Made by a program: the position numbers and the translations under genes. DNA of 27,610 nt, from positions 1-27,610 of the forward strand of contig CAZQSS010000011.1 in assembly GCA_964596405.1 (NCBI GenBank), given 5' to 3'. The stretch is from CAZQSS01 sp964596405 (GTDB taxonomy: Bacteria; Patescibacteriota; Patescibacteriia; Magasanikbacterales; UBA10003). Numbering within the stretch: position 1 is the stretch's first letter; each line of letters starts with the position of its first letter. The notes beneath the pieces are model-generated. The model did not search any database. It was not told the origin of the DNA and saw nothing but the letters and a program-made list of their open reading frames with translations. Positions 5,349 to 16,400 of the stretch are shown here, piece by piece.

Positions 5349-7130
5349 TTACACCTTAAAGCTTCTGTTTAACTCTACCACTGCTTTGAACTCTTCCGGT
5401 TTTAATGTCTCTTCGCTGCGTTTTTGTTTTTCTTCAATCACTTGATTGACCGTCAAGCTTTTACGCAAACTTTCATTTAAAATCGCTTTGTATAGACTAT
5501 TGACCGGGCTCCCCTGCCAAGCCTGAATACCTCTGATTTTATTTTGATAACTTTCCTGACCCAACAATTCTATTTTAGCAGAAATTTTGTCAATTGACAC
5601 CTTGACCTTGGGTGAAAGGCGGCGAAAATCCAAAAGCGACATTTCTTTCAATTCTTCCATCGGCCCCATTAAGCGCGGCCGGTAAGCCACGTCTTCCAGC
5701 TTGGCTTTGCCGTTGGGAGTTTGCGGAATCGCCATGGTTTGAGGCGGTTTGACCGGTTGCGGCGTGGGCGTTAGCTCGACTTTTGGACGATTATCCAGTT
5801 GCGGCACAATTTTAATCGCCTGCGGTATCGATTTCTTAATATCGGACGATGTGCGCGGAGCAAAATTATCTTCCATCTGCATGGTGGCCGGCCGCGGTGG
5901 CTGGACCCCGCCCAAATCCCGCTTGGCGGGAATTGTGGCGGGCCCGCCTAAATCTCCGCGTGGCGGAGTTTTGGCGGGTTTTGGCGGAACAACCGGGGCA
6001 ATAGATGCTGTAGCCCCGACGTTGACAGTCGGGATGACACTGACTGAAGCCAGTGCCACCGGAGTAGCTTGCATTATTTTTATCCGACCCTCTTCGGCTA
6101 ATTTAACAATTTTTTCCGCCTCTTCTATTTTTAAACCTAGGCCGTTTTCGATTGGCGCTCCCAATAATTTTTCTCGCAACTCGGACTGTTTGCGAATATC
6201 TTTAAGCCGAGAGACAATAACAATTTTCACTTTCTTTTCCAACTCTGGAGCCAGTTTAAGATCAACTTGGCGAATAATTTTTTCCGCTTCGGCCTCATAC
6301 GTGACAATGGCCGGCCTAAAAGATTCCGCGACTTTTACCGGCGCTACCGGCGCGTCTAAACTTCCACTCCCCTTGCCCAACCGGCTGACACTTTCCACAC
6401 TCGCTTGTTCTTTGCTAGTCGCCCCTAATTCCTGATTCCTAATTCCTGATTCCTTTATTTTCACCTGATGCTCTTTCAAAAACACATCCTCTTCTTTTTT
6501 CGCTTTTAATTTTTCAATAAGCTGGAGATCAAGCGGCTGTTCGGTGATAAACCGATCATTGGCCAACGCGTCTTGTAAATCGTCTTTAAATTTTTGAACA
6601 ATCTCTTTGGCAATATCCGGATTCAGGCCAATGCCGCCCAAATTGGCCGGATGAGTGATCAACTCGGCCGCCTCACTGCTGTTTTTTGAGCCACGCAAAT
6701 ACTGGCTTAAGATATTAAAAACTTTTTTCTGGTCCACCGTGTTTAAACCCAGCCGCTTTGCCACATTCAGCTTGGCAATCCAATCCTCCAGATCAATCAC
6801 TTTCAAATTTTTAAAATCCGTGGCTTTTAGGTGGCGCAGATAATCCTGAATCCGAAAACCCAGATAATCGGCCATCGGCAACAAATCATAACGCAAAATC
6901 CCCGGCCAGATTTCTTCATGAAATTTGGGTAAATTGAGCGCGGTCGCCTGTTTTTCAAATTCACTAATTCTTATCTCGCGCCTGTAGACTTTCCACAAAA
7001 GATCGTTCAATTTCGTTGTCTGCTCATCAGAAAGATTATCATATATTTCATCCAAATAATGATCTGCCAAATGCGGATGATCAATGTGGTCGCTGACTAT
7101 TTCAGACAATTGTTCATCAATCTGAGCCAT
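5349..7130 (-). CDS. uncharacterised 593-residue protein of the secretion cluster
   Basis: I do not recognise the family. Residues about 1-235 are mostly helical and acidic, without a signal peptide or membrane segment. About 235-480 is a low-complexity, Pro/Val/Ala-rich linker with a helical patch (about 275-365). The last 110 residues form a second conserved-looking helical block beginning LMGPMEELKEMSLLDFRRLS. The linker carries short repeats: ESGIRNQELG arises from four tandem 7-bp units CTRATTC at 6425-6452, and two GDLGG-containing stretches arise from GC-rich hairpins near 5916-5975. It is likely cytoplasmic, between the VirB6-like and PrgI genes, so an adaptor or coupling role is possible but unproven. 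Confidence 0.75.
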   Translation of the reverse strand: MAQIDEQLSEIVSDHIDHPHLADHYLDEIYDNLSDEQTTKLNDLLWKVYRREIRISEFEKQATALNLPKFHEEIWPGILRYDLLPMADYLGFRIQDYLRHLKATDFKNLKVIDLEDWIAKLNVAKRLGLNTVDQKKVFNILSQYLRGSKNSSEAAELITHPANLGGIGLNPDIAKEIVQKFKDDLQDALANDRFITEQPLDLQLIEKLKAKKEEDVFLKEHQVKIKESGIRNQELGATSKEQASVESVSRLGKGSGSLDAPVAPVKVAESFRPAIVTYEAEAEKIIRQVDLKLAPELEKKVKIVIVSRLKDIRKQSELREKLLGAPIENGLGLKIEEAEKIVKLAEEGRIKIMQATPVALASVSVIPTVNVGATASIAPVVPPKPAKTPPRGDLGGPATIPAKRDLGGVQPPRPATMQMEDNFAPRTSSDIKKSIPQAIKIVPQLDNRPKVELTPTPQPVKPPQTMAIPQTPNGKAKLEDVAYRPRLMGPMEELKEMSLLDFRRLSPKVKVSIDKISAKIELLGQESYQNKIRGIQAWQGSPVNSLYKAILNESLRKSLTVNQVIEEKQKRSEETLKPEEFKAVVELNRSFKV

Positions 7131-7168
7131 ACTTAATTTATCTATAAGAACAGTTTTTTATGATGGTT

Positions 7169-10035
7169 CTAGTCTAAAGCGGTCGTATATTTCTCCAACA
7201 GATCAGCTCGTTTCTTATCCGCTGTGAGATCATATCCTAAATATTTTTTCAGATATTCAACTATGGGCATTCTTGCAAGGTCTATCGGTCTTTCTACTTT
7301 ACCACTTGTTGCGGCCGCCACTTTTTGATAAACAGGTGCCTCGGCAGCTGCTACCCTTATACCGCCAAAATGGGCCATATTTCGCCAGTTAACACGGGCA
7401 CCAGGATTTTTTTGAACAACCTTCTCGGCTGATTCTGTTAAGTCGTCAACATCCTGCAATATTTTTTTTAAGAGCAATCCTTTTAAATCATCTGTCACAA
7501 TTTTCTTAACTGCCTCTGCTGTATCATTCTTTTTATTATATAAAGCCGCAAAAGGACCTGCTGGCGTTAAATCTATGTCCACTCTTTCCACTTTACCACT
7601 ACTGCCACCGGCTGAAGAAGAAGCGGACTTTGCCGAACCTGACACGGGTGTCGTGACCGGAGTAGACTTTGTGGTGGGAGGCGGTGTAGCTGGAGGAGGC
7701 GTGGTGGGCGGCGGTGTAGCTGGAGGAGTTGGTGTTGGAGTCGGAGTGGGCGTAGAACCAGGAGTCGGGCCGGGTGTCGGAGCGGGAGTGGGCGTTGGGG
7801 CGGGAGTAGGACCAGGTGTTGGACCAGGCGCTGGAGTGGGTTGGGTAGCTCCGACACCCCCCGACGCTACGGTCGGGGCAGGTGGGGTTGAAGCGCCGCC
7901 TGTTGGCGGCGGAGTCGGAGTTGGGGGAGGAGTTGCTCCGACGCTTGGGGTCGGAGCGCCGCCTGTTGGCGGCGGAGTCGGGCCAGGAGTAGTACCACCA
8001 CCTGCGCCGCCGCCGGGAGTCGGCTTTTTGGGTTTTGGAGTCGTGGCCGCTCCTTCCTCTTCTTCCTCTGCCACTTCAAACTTTTCTTCCAGATCAGGAT
8101 TAAAAATATAGTTCTTACCTTTTAAAATTTTCCTCTGTTCCTCATTGCCATACCGCACAATTCTATTTAACAACCGCGGAGCGGATTGTAAAATTTCTCC
8201 ATAAACCTGCGGATTTTTTAAAGTATCGGAGGAAATCTTGGTGGCGTCTTTAGGATCCATTTTCTCAATAATCTTTCTCCTTTCGTCCGGTTCTTTAATC
8301 AAATCAATATTTTGCTGTTTAAACTCCTTAATCTGTTTTTCTTTCTTTTCATCACCGCCGGCCAATTCTTTATAGTCTTTCAGGAATGCCGTAGTTCTTT
8401 CCGTGGCCGTAGCTTCGCCTGGCGTACCAACGGCGCGCATTTCTTTAGTAAAATTATAATTACTCATGGCCTGTTCCATCATCGCGGTTTTGGCCAGTTT
8501 ATTGGTAGCCAGGCTTGGCTTCCAAGTCTGAGCCAAACGAATCTGTTCTTTGAGCGGTAAGTTTCCCACGCCCGCAATTTTGTCTTTAGCGCGTTCCTTT
8601 CTAGCGCCGGCAATGGCGCCGGCGCGTCTGGCGCCCAACATTTGAAACCCGGGGAGATGACTCAAGGCCAGCCAGCCTTTTTCGCGCGTGCCTTCTGTGC
8701 CTCTATCCGCGGCTTTACCCGCCAGCTTGAACGGCGCCATAGCCGCGCGTTTGGCTAAACCAGTAGCCGCGCTTTTCATAAATCCGCTCGCGGCGCCGGC
8801 CATACCCCCGCCCACCACATTCAATTCCTGAATCATAGACAAACCCATCAAAAGCATGGCAATGGCCACGGCAAAAGAACCGAGATTTTCCCACTTAGAA
8901 AATTCCGTGGCCGCGCCATCTATGCTACGCGCTCGACCCTGTTCATTTTGGCCGCCCATTGCTGCCGGCGGAATGGCATTCTTGCCTTCGCCGGTTATCT
9001 CATTGATTTGTTTGCCACCGCCCATAGTGGCTAAAGTCAACCACAAAATAAACGCCACAATCGGGCCGACCAAAATGTTATTAATCAAATTAGTCCACCA
9101 TTTGCCGTAATACTCCTGGCCGCGGCCAGGGATAGTGCCCAACATAAAAGCGATCGGCGACATCACCACCAAAAACCAAATAGTGATAATTCTAAAAAGC
9201 AGAATGGCGGCAAAAATCGCCGTGACAATAGTCGCAATGCTCAAAACCACCACACCCAAAAGATAACCCATAAAAATGGTGGCGCTCAAACTCGCTGGCA
9301 CGTCTTGGCCGGAAGCAGCGACTTTAAAAATTTCGCCCAAATTAAACATGGTGACAAAATTCCCGCCGGCCGTGGCCGCGTAGCCGTTGACAAAAGTCAT
9401 CATCACCACCTGCCCCAAATCAATCAAAATACCAATAATAGTTTTGCTGAAATTGACCAAAATCGCCGTGCCGATAAGACGCGGCAAAAGCGCCTTCATA
9501 CTCCACTTTTCAATTTTGAGCATGGTGGCGAAAGCGATGACCAACAAAATCAGAATATAAAACATGTTGGCCACGTCGCGTGTCAAAACCCAACCCACCG
9601 AAACCACCTTGGCGTCCAAAAAATTATTATAGCCGGAAAGCTGTATCAAAAAACTAATAACCCAAAGCAGAAGACCGGCAACAAGGCCGCCCACTGCCTC
9701 CAAAATACTGCTCATCGCTCCTAAAACATAACCGGTCAAACCAAGCTCGGCGGATGAGATCTCGGCGGATATTAAATATCCCACTACAGAAAAAGACAAA
9801 ACAAAAACCAAAAACGTTTGGTTGACGCCTCGCTTTAACCAAAATTTCGGATTAGGCAAAAATTGCCTTAAATNNNNNNNNNNNNNNNNNNNNNNNNNNN
9901 NNNNNNNNNNNNNNNNNNNNNNNNNNNNNNNNNNNNNNNNNNNNNNNNNNNNNNNNNNNNNNNNNNNNNNNNNTGGTTGACGCCTCGCTTTAACCAAAAT
10001 TTCGGATTAGGCAAAAATTGCCTTAAATCAAGCAT
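7169..10035 (-). CDS. VirB6/TrbL-like polytopic membrane protein
   Basis: Start ATG at 10033-10035. If the artificial gap is collapsed, the protein reads [18 protein letters not shown] and continues without interruption for about 903 residues. The N-terminal 390 residues hold about seven to eight membrane segments, including [18 protein letters not shown], a hydrophobic [21 protein letters not shown] and a loop [11 protein letters not shown], resembling the VirB6/TrbL channel family of type IV secretion. A soluble helical region (about 390-610) follows. Next comes a Pro/Thr/Gly low-complexity tract (about 613-747), and a final soluble domain of about 150 residues. An opposite-strand ORF at 7575-8111 is only the mirror of the Pro tract. 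No Shine-Dalgarno is visible, but an extended -10 promoter sits at 10063-10068. Confidence 0.8.
9819..10028. other. probable false assembly gap: 100 N between two 55-bp copies
   Basis: The 55 bp at 9819-9873 are identical to 9974-10028, and exactly 100 N (9874-9973) lie between. This is what a scaffolder leaves when two contigs that overlap by one k-mer are not merged. Collapsing one copy and the N's restores a continuous reading frame from the ATG at 10035. A start inside the right copy (9997) would be an artefact. Confidence 0.9.
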
Positions 10036-10062
10036 AGTTTACGCGCTGGATTGCGCATAGAT

Positions 10063-10068
10063 ATTATA
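10063..10068 (-). promoter_or_regulatory. extended -10 promoter for the VirB6-like gene
   Basis: On the minus strand TGG TATAAT forms an extended -10. TTGTCA (10084-10089) upstream is a weak -35 at 15 bp and overlaps the -35 of the plus-strand promoter, so the two transcripts diverge from shared DNA. The predicted leader is about 20 nt. Confidence 0.5.
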
Positions 10069-10082
10069 CCATATTTCTAATC

Positions 10083-10111
10083 TTGACAAAAGCCTTATTT
10101 TGTGCTATACT
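10083..10111 (+). promoter_or_regulatory. consensus sigma-70 promoter for the 83-residue gene
   Basis: TTGACA (10083-10088), 17-bp spacer, TATACT (10106-10111). A Shine-Dalgarno AAGGAG at 10146-10151 lies six bases before ATG 10158. Confidence 0.85.
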
Positions 10112-10157
10112 ATACACAGTACATTTAAGCTAAACTACGCCAAAAAAGGAGCTCAAG

Positions 10158-10409
10158 ATGAGCAAGCGCGCCGGCTACCTGTGGAAGAGGACCTTCACGA
10201 TTATCCTAGAAATCATCAAGCTGGCCTTCATCTTCATCTTTGTGCCGTTCGGCACCATCATCGCCCCCTTGTTACTCCTCATTGATTTGAGACTAATCAA
10301 GAAAGAAAAGATCATCAGCTTCTTGCTGGCGCTGACGACCAAGTTCAAGTGGAACAAGGGCACGAAACTGGTCATCAAGCTCCGCGACAAATGGCTGGAC
10401 AAAACTTAA
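10158..10409 (+). CDS. small membrane protein of unknown function
   Basis: An 83-residue protein: basic N-terminus, one or two hydrophobic helices at about 13-45 (IILEIIKLAFIFIFVPFGTIIAPLL, given here as that region), then a basic cytoplasmic-type tail. I recognise no family. The gene is a complete solo unit with consensus promoter, strong Shine-Dalgarno, and a terminator 11 bases after the stop. Its codons are mostly C- or G-ending (AAG, ATC, CTG, GCC), unlike the minus-strand genes around it but like the gene at 23080-25176. This suggests high expression or a different origin. Overlapping ORFs on both strands are shadows. Confidence 0.8.
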   Translation: MSKRAGYLWKRTFTIILEIIKLAFIFIFVPFGTIIAPLLLLIDLRLIKKEKIISFLLALTTKFKWNKGTKLVIKLRDKWLDKT

Positions 10410-10419
10410 CCCCAACTTA

Positions 10420-10451
10420 AAAGCCCCCGACCAACGTCGGAGGCTTTTTTA
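10420..10451 (+). terminator. rho-independent terminator after the 83-residue gene
   Basis: AAGCC / GGCTT outer and CCGAC / GTCGG inner stem with CAAC loop, followed by six T's (10445-10450). It sits eight bases from the stop codon of the convergent giant gene and may also limit that transcript. Confidence 0.85.
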
Positions 10452-10458
10452 GTTTTGA

Positions 10459-13400
10459 CTATTTTGCTGGCACGACAATTGTCCCGGCATAAGGTGTCCA
10501 CGGACCTTGGCCACCCGGCCGATTTGTGTCTGATCTATCACATTCTCCCTCTCCCTTTACCGTGGCATCATAACAACCGCTTCCGCCTACACCGCCCGGA
10601 CAAGCGCCATTACACCAGCCCCAATTATCCTGAAGACTCACGCGCGGTACAAACACGCAAGCGCCTTTTGGATTAGCGCCGCCTGGCGCGATCCAACAAG
10701 AAGTTTTTCCAGAAAGCGGTTTATTACTCCCATCGCACGCGCCGGGAGCGCTGCTTACTCCAAAACAACTATAGGTATGGCTGAAATTAAATGGCGCGTT
10801 ATCACAAGTTTTGCCCAAAAGATAGCCAAAGCCACTATTGTCTGTTGTACAGATTGGTTTGTTTGAAGCATCCAACCCGCGGTGATTGCGATAATAACCA
10901 AGAACGCCCTCACCAACTCTTTCACCATCGCCCCAGTCAACCACCACACTGCGTAATGGCATGTGGCTGTTGTCGGCCCAGGCGTAAAATTTCAACAGGG
11001 TACTGCCAAAACCGGGAGTGGCGGTAGACAGCGTAACGCTCATATTCACGCCGCTGTCTTCTTTACAATTATCCGCTTGGAGACACGTCCCTACCGCCGC
11101 CATCTTGGGTAGGGCTGAACCACCGCGAGCCTTTGCGTCATCTGTCTGTGTAAACGGATCGGTTTTTTTATAACCTAACAGACCGGCTTTGGCGCGATCT
11201 TGCTGAAAATAAATCCCAGGCGAGCCGACTCCTGTAGTCCACTTTTCATACACTTTCATAAAATAATTTTTGATCACATTTTCAGCGCCGACCGGACCTG
11301 ACAAATCCATCAACCTGCCACCTTGATAAAATGCGCCATCAGTTTCGGGCAAATCAGGGTTATCGGTTATTTTGCCTTTTAAGCAATCTACTCTGGCATC
11401 TAGATTTGGATCCGCATTTGGATGATCAATTATCACCGCGCCCGTGGCCGGCGGCGTGGTGTACAAAGCTAACGCGCCAACCGGAGTACAGTTGTTATTA
11501 AAAGACGCCTTGGCCTTTTGCCACATAAGTTGGGTATTGGCCTTACTATTACCATTATCAGCGACTTTATACATTTCTGTACATCGCCACTCTTGGATTT
11601 CGCCTTTGGTGTTCTTATTTAAAAAAGTGTCGGGAGCATAATCGGGGGCAACCCCGCCTACTCCGGTTGGAAATTGTATCTCCGGAAGGGACACTGGAAC
11701 TCTTACAACTAAATGGTTTGGGGCATAATTTTCGTTAACTAGCGCTGGTGTATCCCAGAGACCAGTAGCTGGGTCTTTATCAAACGGATTATAGTACCAG
11801 CCCGTTTTACCGGCACTCTTGGGACGGCAATCAAAACTCATGGTAAATTTATCATTGTGAGAAGCCGCGTCCGGCTCTCTGACAAACTTTCGTAAATTCC
11901 AAGCGTCATAGTTATTTGAACAAAGTAGTTGCGGCGACGGCAATATCTTATTAACCAAATCTGAACTATCCGGTAATAATACGTCGCCTTCTAGCCCGCG
12001 CTCACAAGCTCTGAAAACATAAAGATTCTTGTCTGAAGACTCTTCATATTGTAAATCAGTGTCAGGATCCCTAAATAGTTTAAACCCTAGTCCAAAATAT
12101 TGTTGTAATCTGATATTAACATCATTTAATGGCGGACTATAGACCCTGTCGGCATTATCATCACCAGGCGGCTTTTCTCCATCAATCAAACTTCCGCCAT
12201 CACAGTCCAAATATCCGCCCACATCATTAATCTGATACCCGGGTCGTTTTTCCCAGCGTACGGCTTCGGTGCAATAATACGGCCCGTCAATAAAGCCCAG
12301 CTGATTGGATTGCGGGTCAAAACCGGCTTCTTTGTGCTGGTTGAAAATATCGTACATACCGGCTGTCTGATCAACCGGCAACCAGGCTAAACATGGGTGC
12401 CGGCCTTTTTCGCCATAAAGAGTCTGCGAGGTGTCTTCTTCTATACAAATACCTTGCCAGCCCAAAAGCCGCGAGGCTTTGGTGAGTGGCGCGCAAGTGC
12501 CTTGAGCGCCTTCTTCTATTTTACCCGCGCTGCAATCAGCCGCGGTGGAGCAAGCCATGCCTACATAGGGACCATCGCTACAAATGCCCGGCAAAATCCC
12601 TTTGGGCGCGGCGGCAGTTTTAGAGAGTAGAGCGCCCGTGGCGTTTGGGGCATCATATTGCCAATACAATGTCTTACCTTCATACTCGGCTTTAGTATAG
12701 TTACAATCACAAGCATTAGCTCGAGTAGCATTTGTGGCGATACCATCAGGTCTTTGAGCGATTAAAAAAGGATTGGAGTTCTCCCATTTGCCAATATCTT
12801 CGGAACACAAATTGGTATTACTGACATTGATAGGTTGAGTGTCAAACAATGATTGTGTATTAGGCAAAGGCGCGCCAGCTTCGGGATAACTGCGGCAAGA
12901 GACAGAGGGGGTCTTATTTGGTAGTTCTGCTTGCGTCGGTAATAACATGTCCGGCGGCTTAACACAGGCGCCATTAGTTGGTGTGATTCCCGTCCAATAA
13001 CCGCCTCCGTTATAACAAGCCAACGCATTTGTTAATCCGCTGATTTTTTTAACCAGACGCCAGCTCGTGACATCTCTGTCCGGATTTACATCCATCACCG
13101 ACAACTCTTCCAGAGGCACCCAATCCGGCCGGCTGAAACCGGCGAAATCCATCCCGGCCCAGCCAATTTCACGATTTTGATAATTTGACACCGGCTTTGC
13201 TACCTCTGGTACAACCGGGTTGGTTATGGCAGTTAAAATCTTCCCGGCATATTCGTGCGTCCCGTCAATCCAATTGGCGCAACTCTCGCTACTGTCGGCC
13301 GGTGGCGCCTGGTTGCAACGGCCAATTTCTACGCAGACTTTTTTATACTTACCGAGTTTATCATCCCAAGCCGAATAGGATGATTTACACGCCAACCATT

Positions 13401-16400
13401 CGCCGCAAGCGCGATCGCGCGTGACTTTTAATACCAGGTTGGCATTATTGGCGTCGTTCTCATCAAAATTATTATTATCAATGTTTGTGTCGTCTTTACA
13501 ATTATCAGCCGTGCCTTTTTCACCCTTCCGACCGCAATCAATCGGCGCCACGGTTTCATAATTTTTAACTTGACTGGCGGCATAAGTAGTTGAGGCGCTC
13601 CACAATTTAGAACCTTTGGCTGTTTCATCAAACAGGACACAGCCCTTCTTTAAACTGGCCTGACCCTGGCAAGAGGCCTTGTCTAATTTTTCATTATTCA
13701 AAACAAAATAAGGTTCGCCGGCCGGATGCAGCGGCGAGGTGGCCAATGGGTCAACAAATTCCGAGCAGGTGTCTTGCGCCACGGGGCAGACACCGACTTT
13801 TTTATCATAATGATAGGAATTTACCGGTTCAATTTTATAATCATTCTCTGGAATGCCATCGATTGAAGACCAATAACAACCCTCATTAGTTCCCTTCTTA
13901 AACCAACCCGTGCGTGTGGCACCGCCAGCAGAAAGTTTGTTCTCTTGCCATTCGCAAAGTTTGTTGCCCCAAACCACCGGGTCCTTAAAATAAGCCAGGC
14001 CGCCTTTGGTGGTGGCATAACTTTCGCACCCTTCGGCCTCTTGCGAACACAAAATGTCTTTATATTTATCCGGGGTGTTTTTAAGATACGCCGTTTGCGT
14101 GCTGGTGGCTAAGCCCACTTTATCATAATCAGTCAGACCCATGGCCGAACAGCCTAAATTTTCCGTGGCGCATTGGGACTTTTGGTCATTGACCAGATAA
14201 ACTTCTCTATCGGCTGGAACACTAAACGCGCCGCCCGCGCCGCCGAGCTGAATTAACGCGCTGTAATTATTGCCGTCGATGTCAGTGGTCGCGCCGCCAG
14301 TTAAATCATTTAAGACGGTATTCGCAATCGTTCCGCTGTAAGCCGTATTGAACAAACACATTGATTGATTGGGCGCGATTTGGCATCTTTCCAAACCCTG
14401 ATTATCTTTACAAGCAAGGGGCTGATTAGAGATATTTTTGGTGGGGCCGCCGCCGCTCAAACGACACTCCACATTATAATAATAAGTGGAAGTGGCGGTG
14501 TTATTAAATGTATCCGTAAGCTTTTCGCAGCCGACGGCTTCTTCGCGGCACATACTGGTGAAAGATTTGACGGTCGCTGTTTCAAATTTACTGTTTTTAT
14601 AATTAGCGCAACCCAACTGGGCCTGGGGCACCAAACGCAGAGGATTGCCGGCCGTGCCGCCCGCCGCGCCGCCATCCGGGTCATTCAGGGTGTTATCGCA
14701 ACTGGCCGGCGTAGTCCAAGAATTTTTTATTTCGTAGATATTATCCGTCATTTTCTTAACCACCAAATTATCAATAAAGAAAGCGCCGCCGCTATTGCTT
14801 AATTTAAAAGTTGAGGAGGCCTGATTTTGGCCCCAAGAGATGTTAAACGGCCCCACGGTGTAGGCCGCCCATTCGGTATTGATTTTGACAATTTGTGGTG
14901 GTGGTAGAGTGACGCCGGCCGGTGTTGGTTTTTTTGGCAGGCCATTTGGTTCGCTGGGAAAAACAGTGGCGGTCAAATCGCCCAAGTTGCCCTTAGCCCA
15001 AAAAGAAACTAAGTAGACCGAATCTTTGGGAAAATCGCCGCTGGCGCCGCTACTTAAAACGCCCGAAACAACTTTCAATGATACGCCATTTAAAGACAAT
15101 GATTCAGCGCTGTATTGATTGCCTTGGCCGGCGCTTTGGCCGGGTCTGCCATTTTCATAAGTTTCGGTCATCATCACCTGAAAATTATTGCCGGCATTGC
15201 CTTTGTAAGCGCGACAACCGTTGGCCGTAGCCGGGCAACTTCGACCCTCTTCGGGAATGGCTAAATAAATACAAAAGCCCTGGGCGTCCCAAGCGCCGCC
15301 GGTTTCGTTACAGGAAGTTTGGGTGGATTCGCCTTTGCGGAATTTTTGACAATTTACCGGATCGTAAGTAATAGTTTTGGAAGATAAAACATAACTCTTC
15401 TCACCGTTTTTGTTATAAAACTCCCGACAATCCTGATCAAAATTAAGATCGGTAGCGCGATTGGCGTAAATCACCGGATTGCACTTAATAATACCCGCGT
15501 TGAAACTGGCCGTACTGTTATAGGCGGGCATTATAGTAAAAACCTTATTCGTGCCACTAATATAATCGTCCCTGTTAATTGTGTAACCACCCTCCATCAA
15601 ACTATAAGACTTCAATTGATAACCGGCCGTGTCCGAGCCTTCCCAGGTATAATATGTGGCGGCGCCGGTGGCCGCGGTTGCTTCATCTTGACTGCAAGCC
15701 CGCAGTTCGCTAAAGTAAGATTTTGCTTCACCGCCGCCGGCCTGGTTTTCTAAATTGATAAATTCATCGCAACCGACATAGTTGGATTGACAGGCTTGCG
15801 CGGTTTGAGGAATAAAATTGGTGGTTACGGCCGTGGAGGCAAAAACCGTGGGTTGCTCAATGTAAGTTTCGTAGCCGGCGCATTGGGCCGGGCAAACATC
15901 ATTGGCGCTCAAAATACCCGGGATGGGCGGATTGCCGTTATCCGGCGTATAACGTTCACAGCCGACTTCATCGGCCGAGCAAACACCGGCAAAACGGCCG
16001 CATTCGGTTTTTTGTTTTTCCGACCAGGTGGAAAATATCTTATACAAATCCGCTTTATTGACCGGCCAGCTACCTAACCCGCCCGAGAGAGATTCACCGA
16101 TCGCCGCCACACCATTTCTTTCACCATAACAATTATAACCGGCAGAGGATGAATTATTCGGCTCGAGCAGGCTCAACGCTTTTTTCAAAGCGACTTCACT
16201 GCCGTCGGTTTTAACAAATTTGGAACAGCCTTCATTGGTCACAGCGCACTGTTCGGCTTTTTTATTCAAAAATATACTTTTTCTGGCATGCCAACCCGAT
16301 AGACCGTCGTCTCTGACGACAGAATAACCGCGACAACCGGCGTTTTGCGCCGAACAGAATCCTTTATCTAGTGTAGAAGCCAAATAAGCTACTTTACCGC

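Noticed and set aside
7575..8111. Val/Gly-rich 178-codon plus-strand reading frame
   Set aside because: Mirror image of the Pro/Thr tract on the minus strand, with no start signals or domain.
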